Source: a virus. From it: DNA of 64,000 nucleotides. Of the stretch, positions 43,100 to 52,608 are shown piece by piece. The notes below the pieces were generated by a model. It had not been told where the DNA came from. It was given only the letters and a program-made list of their open reading frames with translations, and ran no database searches. Location of the stretch: positions 1 to 64,000 of IMG/VR virus record IMGVR_UViG_3300042890_004365; one strand, written 5' to 3'. The stretch's first letter is position 1. Every line of letters starts with the position of its first letter. Made by a program: the position numbers and the translations under genes.

Positions 43100-44134
43100 A
43101 TGCCAGTTTTATATACATCATTTGCAAGTCCCATCGTCTCTAGAAGGTGGAGTGACGTACAGGAATTATTAAACCAGTTACAAGATAATAATGCAAATCT
43201 TATTTTTGCAGAAGATGTTAGAGATGCGGTATATACACTTTGGGAAAGAGTAGAAGAAGTGGCTATAGTTGCGGCTTCTGCGTCATTGGCATCACCATAT
43301 TTTCAAAATCCAAATCCTACAACTATTGAAGTAGGTGGTATTGCAGAAGGAACAACATTCTCTACTCCACAAACAGTTCAACAAATGTTTGATGCTCTTT
43401 TATATCCATATGTGGCACCAATATTAAGTTTATCTGGACTTTTCGGACAACCTTTAACTAATAAAGAATATGGTGCACCTCTAAATTCAACATTACTTTG
43501 GAGTGTTACTAAGAAATCTAATACAATCACATCAATTAATGTTAATAGTCAAATAATACTTCCAGTAAATGGTGGTGATCAAAGTGGAATAAGGGGAGTA
43601 ACGGGAACATGGAGTACTCCAGCAGTTTCTACTCTAAATACCTTTACAATGAGTGTTAGTGATGGAACAAATACAACCTCAACAAGTACATCATACGAGT
43701 GGATGAATAAAATATATTGGGGAAGATTAGATCTTACATCAATATTAAATCCAGACTTATCAGATCCTAATACACGTAATTCACGTATTAATACTATTGT
43801 TACAAATTTTTTCCCTAACTCTAGTAGTGGAAGTGCACGAATTCGAGGATTGACTGGAGCAGGTGTTTCTCCAGGTAATATTTTATCTAAAGTAAAGAAT
43901 AAAACTTATACTAATATAAATGGTGCTGGTGGATATTTAGTATTTGCTTGGCCAAGTAGTGTTCCAAATGCAACAACACCAGAATTTAAAGTAAATGGAT
44001 TTACAAGTACGGGGTTTAGTCCACTATTAACTAATTTTAGTTTTATAAACACATATGGTATTATAACAAACTATGAGGTTTGGATATCACATACCGCACA
44101 GAATTCACCATTGAATCCAGTAATAATAAGTTAA
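43100..44134 (+). CDS. Tail fibre or baseplate-associated structural protein
   Basis: The 344-residue product has a short helical start (SDVQELLNQLQDNNANLI), then a Ser/Thr/Asn-rich, beta-strand-rich body typical of phage fibre proteins and no enzyme motif. It sits 18 bases before the giant fibre gene at 44153 in the same operon, so it may be a fibre-attachment or proximal fibre subunit. Confidence 0.55.
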   Translation: MPVLYTSFASPIVSRRWSDVQELLNQLQDNNANLIFAEDVRDAVYTLWERVEEVAIVAASASLASPYFQNPNPTTIEVGGIAEGTTFSTPQTVQQMFDALLYPYVAPILSLSGLFGQPLTNKEYGAPLNSTLLWSVTKKSNTITSINVNSQIILPVNGGDQSGIRGVTGTWSTPAVSTLNTFTMSVSDGTNTTSTSTSYEWMNKIYWGRLDLTSILNPDLSDPNTRNSRINTIVTNFFPNSSSGSARIRGLTGAGVSPGNILSKVKNKTYTNINGAGGYLVFAWPSSVPNATTPEFKVNGFTSTGFSPLLTNFSFINTYGIITNYEVWISHTAQNSPLNPVIIS

Positions 44135-44152
44135 AAAAAATATAGAATATAA

Positions 44153-47100
44153 ATGCAAAATTCAGGAACTTTAATATCAGCACCAATTCGTCCAAATGAT
44201 TCATTAGATCAATATGCATCAGCATTTGCTAATGAAATAAAAGGTGGTTCACATGGATATGAAACATATGTTGAAATGTTTGACATAATAGAAGCAAGAA
44301 GAGAGTGGGGTATGTTAGTAAATGTTTACAATGATTCTGATCCTGATCTTAACGGTACATATCAACTTAAACATGGTTATTATAATAACGATATATTAGA
44401 TAACTCAAATTGGGAAAAACTCAATTTAGGCGAGAATACATCAACTGAATGGGTTGACTCAGTAATTTCAATTTTAACTATTGAGCCTACATTAGAACCT
44501 TTTCCAGGTCACAGATACTTACTTGGAACTATTCCTAGTTTATCTCCATTAGGCACAAACTGGGATAATTATTCATATGGAACAATAATTGTAGAGTATA
44601 GTAACGTAGGTTTATGGAAAGTTACTATTCCAACTAATGGTATGACTGTTAGAGTTGATAATGATAATAATTCAATTTATAAATATGAGGGGACTTATCC
44701 TAATGGAATATGGAAGCAAGAGAAGATAACACAAGTTTTTTATATTGAACCTTCAGGAAATGGTTTAACTTACTCAGTAAGTACTGATCCAATATTTAAC
44801 GAATATAGTAGAGACTTAATATTTTTAACTAAATTTAATACAGCCAATAATGGTACAGCATCAATCAATATAAATGGATTAGGATATAAAGATATTAAAA
44901 TTGCAACTAAAAATGGAGTAAGAGATCTTATAATAACTGATATTATAACAAATGGTATTTATAGTTTAACATATAATGGAACCTACTTTCAAATGACTAA
45001 ACCATTTCCATCAGATGCTTATAATATTCAATATTATATAGGACCTGGTGAGGTTGTTACTGTTGAAGAAAATGAACAGTATTGGGTCTATGGTGATTTA
45101 ACAATAGACGGGGGTGTAATGCAGAACTATGGACATGTAGTTATAGCAAATGGTGCAGTAAATCTTGTAAATGGTGGTGCTTTTAATAATAATATGGCAG
45201 GTGAGTTGATTTTAGTTGACTTAACAAATACTATTGCTTTTAATACGACTGATACTATTCAATTATCATCAGAGATGACTGTAAATGGTCCTTCTGTCTC
45301 TGCAATAGTTTTAGATAATAGTTTAAAAACAAATCATCTAAATTCAATAAACACAGCAACCGCAAGTTGGATTGTTTCTAATGATGGAAATGGTTCATTT
45401 CAATGGGAAGAATTTAATGCATTATCTTTAAGTTATGTACCATCCGGACTAACATTAACAGCAAATAATGTACAAGGTGCTATAGATCAATTAGATTCAT
45501 TAGTAACAGATGATAATGTAATAATGGTTAAAAAGGGTGCAACTGGTTCAGGTCAATATGAAACAATTAATGAGGCATTGGATTCAATACTAAGTCCATC
45601 TGTTACAAATAGATGGACAATTGCAGTAGGTGCAGGTGATTTCTATGAAGATACAATTACAATGAAACCCTGGGTTAATATTGTAGGACGTGATAGAACA
45701 ACAAGAATTATTGCAGCAACTTCAAGTCAACATGTCTTTATTGGTGCTGACTTCGCATCTGTTATATCTTGTTTAGTTACAGGAGCTGGACCTGGATATG
45801 CGGCATTTTATCATACATCTCCAACGGGTACTGCACAAAGTGCATTTGTTATAAAAGATGTTATATTTGGTGAAAATGATAGTCATGTTATTTGTTATGC
45901 AGATACAAATCAAACAACCGTACAAGTTATTGATTGTAGATATGGTGATGATTTTATATTTGATAAAGGGTTTTATGCTTATAATAATAGTTTTCCAACA
46001 CCTAGTTCAGTTGCAGCAAGAATATTACTTTTACATTGTTATTCACAAGGTATGTCTGCAGTTACAAAACCTACATATTTTGCCAAAGCAAGTGGTGAAA
46101 ATTGTGAAATTGTAATGAACTCTGTTCAAGCAAATGCAGCGGGCACTATTCAATTAGGAACAACATTTTTAATTATAGAGAATGGTGCAAAATGTAGATT
46201 AAATGCAGTAAACTTCACAAATTGGGATAAAGGAATTTGGGTTCCTTTTTTAAATATTGTTGGTGAACTTGGTTCTAAACTAATTGGAGTTGCTGTTTCT
46301 TGTCAAAGTACAAATGATCATATACTTATTGAAAATGAAGATACTTATGGACAATTAAGTGGAACTTTTGAGAAAGCAAAAGTTACAACTTTATCATCTG
46401 ATGTTAGTTTAACTTATGCAGATCCAGAAGTTGGTGACTTTACTATTGCAGGTGGATTAAATGTTACTTATACACCAACGGTAACTACTGATATTTCTAC
46501 ACTTATAGAAAGATCATCTACAATGGGTGTTATTGAAGGTGGTTACATAACAGAAGGTTTAGGATTAACTTTAAGTGTGGCTGCTGGTTTTGGTTATTAT
46601 CATATTAATAGTAGTAATATATTAAATAGATTTGATTGGCCAACAACAGAGATAAGTATTCCATCAAACTCAACATATTATATTTATTTTAACTCATCAA
46701 ATCAACTAATTTATGATGTTAGTATTCCTGATACATCAGAAAATATACTATTAGGTAGAGTAAGAACTAACACAATAGGATTTGAGTTTATTGAAAGGAC
46801 ACCTTTATTTGCTGAACATTGGGCAAATAAAGCAACTAAATTATTTAGAAAAGGTATTGGTCCAGTTTACTCAAATGGTTCTATTGTTAGTGAAAATGCA
46901 ACTCAATCATTACATTTAGATGTGTCACAAGGTACTTACTATTATGGTGCCAATGAGTTTAATCCAGCAGGTGGAACTGATATTACATTTGAAAGCTATA
47001 GACCTGATGGGTTAGGTGATTGGATAGTAGTTGCTACTAATTCAGTAGATAATACTTATTATTCAGGTACTAACTCACTAATTGCATTAAGTACTGGTTA

Positions 47101-48901
47101 TTTTGCAAAACACTCACTATATTTAGTAGGAGATAATGGTGAAGAAAGATATTTTATGGTTTATGATAACTCAGAACATATTGATTTATTATCTGCACAG
47201 GTTGCTTCTTTACCAATACCACCAAGTTATTTTAGTGATGCAGTAGCACTTATTGCAGGTATTGTAGTTCAACAAGGAACTTCAAGTATTGTAGAGATTA
47301 GAGATCAAAGACCAGTAGTTGGGTTTAGAGCCGCAGGAATTAATGCATCTGCAGACCACTCTTCATTAATAAACTTAGCTGCGGATGACCATCAACAATA
47401 CTTATTAACAAATGGTGCAAGAATATTAACTGGTGATTTACAAATGGGCAGTTACTCTATTCAAGGTGTTAATCTAATCAACTCAATTAATATAGAATCA
47501 CACGCATCAAGACATTTACCTGGTGCAATTGACGGATTATTAACTGGTACACCATCAACAATTGGAGTTACTAATCAAATTGGTAGTATAGCAGCATTTG
47601 CAAGACAAGACCATATTCATGCTCACGGTAATTTAGATGGTGGTTCATTACACGCTTTAGTAACTACTACACAATCAGGATTTATGTCTTTTGGAGATAA
47701 AGTTATATTGGATAATATTACAAGTTCAACACAATCTTTAACTAATAAAGGTATTACTGGTTCAACTAACTATGTTGATGCAAATGGATTGAAAACAACA
47801 ACAGATCCAGTTTATATTGTTTCTACTGCACCAAGTATTGGACAAGTTTTAATATCAACATCAGCAACTCAGGCAACTTGGCAAACTATTCCTACAGGTA
47901 CACCATCAACAATTGGTACTGTTAGTCAGATTGGTACAAGTTCAAACTATGCAAGACAAGACCATATACATTCACATGGTGACCAAGCAGGTGGTAGTTT
48001 ACACGCAACTGCATCTACAACAACTGCTGGGTTTATGTCTGCTAATGATAAAGTTATATTAGATAATATTACAAGTTCAACTCAATCTTTAACTAATAAG
48101 ACAATTATTGGAACAACTAACTATGTTGATACAAATGGATTGAAAACAACAACCAATCCAGTTTATATTGTGGCTACAGCACCAAGTGTTAATCAAGTCT
48201 TAATGGCTATATCTGCTACTCAAGCAACTTGGCAAACACCTGCTTTGGCAACTAGTACTCAATCAGGATTTATGTCTTTTGGAGATAAAGTTATATTGGA
48301 TAATATAACAAGTTCAACACAATCTTTAACTAATAAAGGTATAACAGGATCAACTAACTATGTAGAAACAAATGCATTAAAAACAAATACAAATCCAGTT
48401 TATATAGTGGCAACTGCACCAAGTATAGGACAAGTATTAACTGCGGTATCTGCAACTGCAGCAACTTGGCAAACACCAACTGCTGCCAGTACACAAAAAA
48501 ATCCAACAGATCCTACAGTAACATCTTCTACAGTTGGTGTAATGATGGGATTATCTGCATCTATAACACCTGTATTATCTGGTAAGATAATGATTATTAT
48601 ATCAGGAGATATGGACAATGATACAGGTGATGATGGTGCACAAGTACAAATGATAACTGGAACTGGAACACCACCAATAAATGGTGCTGCCTTAACTGGT
48701 ACTACACAAGGTGGTTTAGTTAAAATGAGTGTTGTTGTATCAGGTGGTGCAACAGCAGTAACAAGAGTACCATTCTCATTAAATGCAATTGTAACTGGAT
48801 TAACATTAAATACTGCAGTTTGGATTGATATAAGTTTGGCTGCAATTGGTGCTGGTAATGCAAGAGTTAGAGATGTAAGTATTTCAGTAGTTGAATTATA
48901 A
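44153..48901 (+). CDS. Large tail fibre protein (1582 residues)
   Basis: The N-terminal region includes a small virion-attachment-type domain (EARREWGMLVNVYNDSD ... TYQLK). A mid region (YETINEALDSI then IAVGAGDFYED and ISCLVTGAG) resembles the start of a pectin-lyase-type beta-helix. Later come DHQQYLLTNGAR and two ARQDHIHxHG segments; HxH motifs in T4-like fibres bind iron. Three ~75-residue repeats precede a C-terminal tip (about 130 residues, beta-rich) that probably binds the receptor. No chaperone gene directly follows. Confidence 0.75.
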   Translation: MQNSGTLISAPIRPNDSLDQYASAFANEIKGGSHGYETYVEMFDIIEARREWGMLVNVYNDSDPDLNGTYQLKHGYYNNDILDNSNWEKLNLGENTSTEWVDSVISILTIEPTLEPFPGHRYLLGTIPSLSPLGTNWDNYSYGTIIVEYSNVGLWKVTIPTNGMTVRVDNDNNSIYKYEGTYPNGIWKQEKITQVFYIEPSGNGLTYSVSTDPIFNEYSRDLIFLTKFNTANNGTASININGLGYKDIKIATKNGVRDLIITDIITNGIYSLTYNGTYFQMTKPFPSDAYNIQYYIGPGEVVTVEENEQYWVYGDLTIDGGVMQNYGHVVIANGAVNLVNGGAFNNNMAGELILVDLTNTIAFNTTDTIQLSSEMTVNGPSVSAIVLDNSLKTNHLNSINTATASWIVSNDGNGSFQWEEFNALSLSYVPSGLTLTANNVQGAIDQLDSLVTDDNVIMVKKGATGSGQYETINEALDSILSPSVTNRWTIAVGAGDFYEDTITMKPWVNIVGRDRTTRIIAATSSQHVFIGADFASVISCLVTGAGPGYAAFYHTSPTGTAQSAFVIKDVIFGENDSHVICYADTNQTTVQVIDCRYGDDFIFDKGFYAYNNSFPTPSSVAARILLLHCYSQGMSAVTKPTYFAKASGENCEIVMNSVQANAAGTIQLGTTFLIIENGAKCRLNAVNFTNWDKGIWVPFLNIVGELGSKLIGVAVSCQSTNDHILIENEDTYGQLSGTFEKAKVTTLSSDVSLTYADPEVGDFTIAGGLNVTYTPTVTTDISTLIERSSTMGVIEGGYITEGLGLTLSVAAGFGYYHINSSNILNRFDWPTTEISIPSNSTYYIYFNSSNQLIYDVSIPDTSENILLGRVRTNTIGFEFIERTPLFAEHWANKATKLFRKGIGPVYSNGSIVSENATQSLHLDVSQGTYYYGANEFNPAGGTDITFESYRPDGLGDWIVVATNSVDNTYYSGTNSLIALSTGYFAKHSLYLVGDNGEERYFMVYDNSEHIDLLSAQVASLPIPPSYFSDAVALIAGIVVQQGTSSIVEIRDQRPVVGFRAAGINASADHSSLINLAADDHQQYLLTNGARILTGDLQMGSYSIQGVNLINSINIESHASRHLPGAIDGLLTGTPSTIGVTNQIGSIAAFARQDHIHAHGNLDGGSLHALVTTTQSGFMSFGDKVILDNITSSTQSLTNKGITGSTNYVDANGLKTTTDPVYIVSTAPSIGQVLISTSATQATWQTIPTGTPSTIGTVSQIGTSSNYARQDHIHSHGDQAGGSLHATASTTTAGFMSANDKVILDNITSSTQSLTNKTIIGTTNYVDTNGLKTTTNPVYIVATAPSVNQVLMAISATQATWQTPALATSTQSGFMSFGDKVILDNITSSTQSLTNKGITGSTNYVETNALKTNTNPVYIVATAPSIGQVLTAVSATAATWQTPTAASTQKNPTDPTVTSSTVGVMMGLSASITPVLSGKIMIIISGDMDNDTGDDGAQVQMITGTGTPPINGAALTGTTQGGLVKMSVVVSGGATAVTRVPFSLNAIVTGLTLNTAVWIDISLAAIGAGNARVRDVSISVVEL
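47660..48477 (+). repeat. Three ~75-residue repeats in the tail fibre
   Basis: Each unit carries GFMS..DKVILDNITSSTQS, LTNK, YVxxNxLKT, NPVYIVATAPS and ATWQT. The first and third copies are almost identical at the DNA level. They could recombine and change fibre length or specificity. Confidence 0.8.
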
Positions 48902-48907
48902 TATATA
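48897..48907 (+). promoter_or_regulatory. Promoter-like motif variant TATAATATATA
   Basis: One-base-class variant of the recurrent motif, overlapping the fibre stop codon and ending 4 bases before the ATG at 48912. Confidence 0.4.
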
Positions 48908-48911
48908 GTAT

Positions 48912-49658
48912 ATGAAAGTAGATAAATATTTTGAATTTGTACAAGCTGATTTTGAACCAGTAAAATCATTTCACTTAAAAGATGAATTGAATCCTAAAAT
49001 ATGGACTGATTTTGAAATTGATGAAGAAGTAAGGGAAAATCTATTAAGAATCGCACAAGACTTTTACAACTCGACTACTTTAGAAGCTGATGTAAAAGAT
49101 GTTGTTCTAACAGGTTCATTATCAAACTATAACTGGTCTGAAAAATACTCAGATTATGACTTACATATATTAATAGATTTTACTGAAGTTAATGAAGATA
49201 TAGAATTAGTTAAAAAATATGTAGACTCCGCAAAAAATAACTTTAACAAAGAACATGATATTAATATCAAAGGTTATGAAGTAGAAGTTTATATACAAGA
49301 TGTTTCAGAAGATCACAAAGCAAGTGGTATGTTTTCACTACTTAACAATAAATGGTTAGTAAAACCCGAAAAAGTTGATTTTGAACCAGATGATGAACAA
49401 ATCAGAGAGAAAGGTAAATCAGTAATGATGTTGATTGATGATTTAGAAGATGAAGTAGATGAAGACAAATATGAACAATTTAGTGAAAAGATTAAAAAAG
49501 TTTGGGAAAAGATTAAAAACTATAGAAAAAGTGGATTAGAAAGTGAAGGTGGTGAGTTTTCACTAGGTAATTTAGTATTTAAGCTTCTAAGAAGAAATGG
49601 GTATATTGAAAAAGTTATGAAACTTAAAAGATATGCTTATGATAAACAATTTGAATAA
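48912..49658 (+). CDS. Nucleotidyltransferase-fold protein
   Basis: Residues 65-90 (VVLTGSLSNYNWSEKYSDYD then LHILIDF) form the GS-x(n)-DxD signature of the polymerase-beta-type nucleotidyltransferase superfamily, with Gly68-Ser69, Asp81 and Asp83; a third Asp lies in VEVYIQD near residue 130. Such enzymes transfer NMPs to RNA, protein or small molecules. The start MKVDKYFEFVQADFE is a weak version of the tag seen elsewhere. The gene is 2 bases upstream of 49661, same strand. Confidence 0.65.
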   Translation: MKVDKYFEFVQADFEPVKSFHLKDELNPKIWTDFEIDEEVRENLLRIAQDFYNSTTLEADVKDVVLTGSLSNYNWSEKYSDYDLHILIDFTEVNEDIELVKKYVDSAKNNFNKEHDINIKGYEVEVYIQDVSEDHKASGMFSLLNNKWLVKPEKVDFEPDDEQIREKGKSVMMLIDDLEDEVDEDKYEQFSEKIKKVWEKIKNYRKSGLESEGGEFSLGNLVFKLLRRNGYIEKVMKLKRYAYDKQFE

Positions 49659-49660
49659 TT

Positions 49661-50365
49661 ATGAACATTAGAATAGAGGAAATAGAAACAGCTTTTAAAG
49701 AGATTTTCAGCGAAGAAGATGGTGTAGTTACATCAATAGACACAGTTTATGAAAAATCTGATGATGAACAGTTTTTAAAACTTGTAATTTGTTTACACGG
49801 TTTATCAACTGAAGACATATCTATTATACACACCAAATTTATATTTAAAACTGATCTGAATAAAAGAAATATTATTGATAATTCATTTTTATATCTTTAT
49901 GATATAAACTGTGTTTATCATAAAATAGAATTTACTAGTATTATCGATATGAAAAAGAAAATTGATGATATTATTGAATCCAATAACTTTGGAGAAGATA
50001 TACAAATACTTTCCGACTTTATCGAAGCACCTGCAATGTTCTTAAATTACTATATGAAAAGAGCAAAGATTACAGAATATTCAGTATTTGAAGTAGAATA
50101 TGAACCTAAGTTTAAAATGGTTTCTTGTGATAAAACTACATTCGACTTTAAAGTAAATATAAATAATAGTTATGATATTGAATTATCAATACATAAAATT
50201 GATAAAGACATTACAGAAGATCCAGAAGATCAGGATAAATATAAATTCCAATTTAGATTTATGGATGAAATAGAAACAATTGAAGTTGATGGAATTAAAA
50301 ACATTCACTATTTAATTGGTTCTAATATTGCCAAACTATTAGATAGAAAGTTAAAAAATCAATAA
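49661..50365 (+). CDS. Hypothetical protein
   Basis: The 234-residue product, translated just after the nucleotidyltransferase gene, is acidic with alternating strands and helices (LKLVICLHGLSTEDI, YKFQFRFMDEIETIEV). No family recognised. Tight linkage suggests that it is a partner of the nucleotidyltransferase. Confidence 0.5.
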   Translation: MNIRIEEIETAFKEIFSEEDGVVTSIDTVYEKSDDEQFLKLVICLHGLSTEDISIIHTKFIFKTDLNKRNIIDNSFLYLYDINCVYHKIEFTSIIDMKKKIDDIIESNNFGEDIQILSDFIEAPAMFLNYYMKRAKITEYSVFEVEYEPKFKMVSCDKTTFDFKVNINNSYDIELSIHKIDKDITEDPEDQDKYKFQFRFMDEIETIEVDGIKNIHYLIGSNIAKLLDRKLKNQ

Positions 50366-50392
50366 AAAAAGAGGATTATAAATCCTCTTTTA
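50366..50392. terminator. Bidirectional intrinsic terminator
   Basis: AAAAGAGGATTATAAATCCTCTTTT hairpin (split: AAAAGAGGATT and AATCCTCTTTT) between convergent genes; it overlaps the 3' end of the methylase gene. Confidence 0.8.
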
Positions 50393-51341
50393 TTTCTTCT
50401 TTGATATTTAACATTTTTCCAGTTTCTGGATCATAGTTCATAATCAATAATTCAATACCCTTTTCCTTATCAACACCCTCTACTTTATTCTTAATTACGG
50501 CAGATGGTCTATGAAATTCTTTTGAAGTCCAAAGATATTCGTCTCTTGGTAATAATTCTTCTAATAAAGGAAAATAGTAATATGATAATGACCATCTACT
50601 TTTAGAACTCTTTAATAATTCTAATAAACGTCTATGTGAAGAAATTCCAAAGGTGTTCTCTGTGTCACATCCATACCAAAATAATCTTCTACCATCATCA
50701 TCATTTTTTAAGTCATTAAAACGAGCGTAAGGTGGGTCTAAATACATATAAGTATCTTCTGCATCATACATTGTAATAACATCTTCAAAATCTAAATTAT
50801 GAAAGTCTGTAATTTTTTGTAATCTTTCGGTATATTTATTCTTCTCTAATTTATTGATTAAAATTAAAAGATTTAATTTGTTTGTTTTTTTCTTAAATCC
50901 AGTAAATCCACCACCTCTAGGATAAACAGAACTAAAACTTGATGTAATTAAGAATGCATAAATTGCACCTACTTTAAAATCACCAATCTCAAAGTTCATA
51001 TCGTCTAAGAAATCATTGGTAACGTAAGTTCTGTAGATTGCTTTAAAGAAATCCCATTTTTTATCTACTTCTGTTTCAGTAGTATAAAGTAAACCACCTG
51101 GTGCCAATAAGGATTTAAGTTCCACTAAGAAATCTTGTGGTTGAGAACAACATTTCATTAGATTTGCTTGATGTCTATTTCTGTCATTAAATATAACATT
51201 AGTAAACTCTAAGTTAGAATCTAAATATATTGCGAATGAGCCAGAAAAGGGCTCGATGTATGTTTTACAATCTGTTGGGATGTTAGGTGTGATAAAGGAT
51301 TGAAAGTTGGCCTTGCCCCCGAAATATGATATTACCGACAT
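50376..51341 (-). CDS. DNA N6-adenine methyltransferase (Dam, D12 class)
   Basis: The order of motifs is that of D12-class Dam enzymes: ISYFGGKANF at the N terminus (SAM-binding region X), IEPFSGSFAIYLD (motif I) and MYLDPPYARFND (motif IV catalytic DPPY). The 321-residue length is slightly above T4 Dam (259). It transfers a methyl group to adenine in a short site, probably to protect phage DNA from host restriction; no restriction partner is adjacent. The gene is monocistronic. Confidence 0.88.
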   Translation of the reverse strand: MSVISYFGGKANFQSFITPNIPTDCKTYIEPFSGSFAIYLDSNLEFTNVIFNDRNRHQANLMKCCSQPQDFLVELKSLLAPGGLLYTTETEVDKKWDFFKAIYRTYVTNDFLDDMNFEIGDFKVGAIYAFLITSSFSSVYPRGGGFTGFKKKTNKLNLLILINKLEKNKYTERLQKITDFHNLDFEDVITMYDAEDTYMYLDPPYARFNDLKNDDDGRRLFWYGCDTENTFGISSHRRLLELLKSSKSRWSLSYYYFPLLEELLPRDEYLWTSKEFHRPSAVIKNKVEGVDKEKGIELLIMNYDPETGKMLNIKEEIKEDL

Positions 51342-51384
51342 TTTTATATAGTTTTTATTGTTTATATAATTTTATTGAAAAATG

Positions 51385-51415
51385 TTTGGTATATAATTTT
51401 TTTTTATTACTTTTG
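51385..51415 (+). promoter_or_regulatory. Bacteroidota-type vegetative promoter
   Basis: TTTG at 51385-51388, 19 bases, then TACTTTTG at 51408-51415. This matches the Bacteroidota consensus TTTG-N19/20-TAnnTTTG and lies 22 bases before the ATG at 51438. It implies transcription by host RNA polymerase early in infection. Confidence 0.6.
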
Positions 51416-51437
51416 TCAAGATAAAAAATAGAAAAAT

Positions 51438-52580
51438 ATGCTTATATATAAAGGTATTCAATACAAACCGGGTAGTAGAGTAATTGCAAATATAGATGGT
51501 ATGCAAATTGAAGGTAAAATTCAACATGAGGACCCATACTACTATATTTGTCATAATGAACCTGAAAAATCAGGAAATCAAGCTACCAATAGACTTGGTT
51601 ATAAATTTTCTTGGGCATTTAAACAAGATTATAATGGAACACTTACTGATGGTGTTGTTATATTAGGTTTAAATGGTGTTGAAAACTTAAAAGATACATT
51701 TGAAATATCCGAAAAATTAATTACTTTTTTTCAAAGTAAGTCTATTGATATTCTTTCAATAGAAGATAAAAGAATGTTCCCAGACTATAATAAATTTGAT
51801 ATATCTGAGACAAAAGGAATGATTACATTAGTAGATTCTACAAAAAATAGAAGTACTGATTTAAAATTTGGAAGATTTTTAAATTCATTCTCTAAACAAT
51901 ATAAAGATACATTTAAAATGGATTCTTTATTTGATAATAAAAAAATAGAGAAAACTCATAATGATTATGTATCATATCAAACTGGTGATCACATTAAAGT
52001 TGAGTATTTAACCGGCAAAGAAATCTTAGAAGGATATAAAAGAGATAATTATCAATCATCTAAATCATCATTAGGTGGTTCTTGTATGACAGATAAACTA
52101 AGTTATCTAGATCTTTATACAAAAAATACTGATAAAGTCAGTATGGTTGCAATTAAAGTTTTTGATAAATTTGTTGGTAGATGTTTAGTATGGACAACTA
52201 ATTGTGGACAAAAGATAATGGATAAACCTTACATTTGTGATGAATGGGTTTTATCTAAATTTGATGAGATTAGAGAAAAAGAAGGATATCTATCATTTAA
52301 TGATGTTATCACAAACTCATCAATGAAACTATTTATTGATTTGGATACTACTGATATTGATGAGTGGCCTTATTTAGATACATTTATGTATTTAACTTTT
52401 CATCAAAAGAAAGTTATTGTTGAACAACCAGTAGGTGTTCTTCAATTAAATATATTTAATCGTAAAACAGAAGTGTTACAAGATGATTATTCTAAAGGTA
52501 TATTACAATCTTATCCACCTAGAGGTTACTCTATGAGACTTAGAACAACCAATGGTAGATATGAAGATAATAGAAATTAA
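51438..52580 (+). CDS. Phage protein of the GSCM family, untagged
   Basis: The 380-residue product shares its core with the tagged product of 38183-39247: SLGGSCMTDKLSYLDLYTKN, FVGRCLVWTT and IMDKPYICDEWV. The N-terminal ~60 residues (GIQYKPGSRVIANIDG) form a small beta-rich domain not found in the other copy. Function unknown. It has a host-type promoter, unlike the tagged paralogue, which has the phage motif, so the two may act at different times. Confidence 0.6.
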   Translation: MLIYKGIQYKPGSRVIANIDGMQIEGKIQHEDPYYYICHNEPEKSGNQATNRLGYKFSWAFKQDYNGTLTDGVVILGLNGVENLKDTFEISEKLITFFQSKSIDILSIEDKRMFPDYNKFDISETKGMITLVDSTKNRSTDLKFGRFLNSFSKQYKDTFKMDSLFDNKKIEKTHNDYVSYQTGDHIKVEYLTGKEILEGYKRDNYQSSKSSLGGSCMTDKLSYLDLYTKNTDKVSMVAIKVFDKFVGRCLVWTTNCGQKIMDKPYICDEWVLSKFDEIREKEGYLSFNDVITNSSMKLFIDLDTTDIDEWPYLDTFMYLTFHQKKVIVEQPVGVLQLNIFNRKTEVLQDDYSKGILQSYPPRGYSMRLRTTNGRYEDNRN

Positions 52581-52608
52581 AAAAAGCTTAGAGAAATCTA
52601 AGCTTTTT
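52579..52608. terminator. Bidirectional intrinsic terminator
   Basis: AAAAAAGCTTAGA/TCTAAGCTTTTTT hairpin overlapping the ends of the two convergent genes. Confidence 0.85.

Noticed and set aside
50376-51341. Restriction-modification system around the Dam-like gene
   Set aside because: No endonuclease lies beside it. The PD-(D/E)XK-like gene is 19 kb away and tagged, so a solitary protective methylase is more likely.
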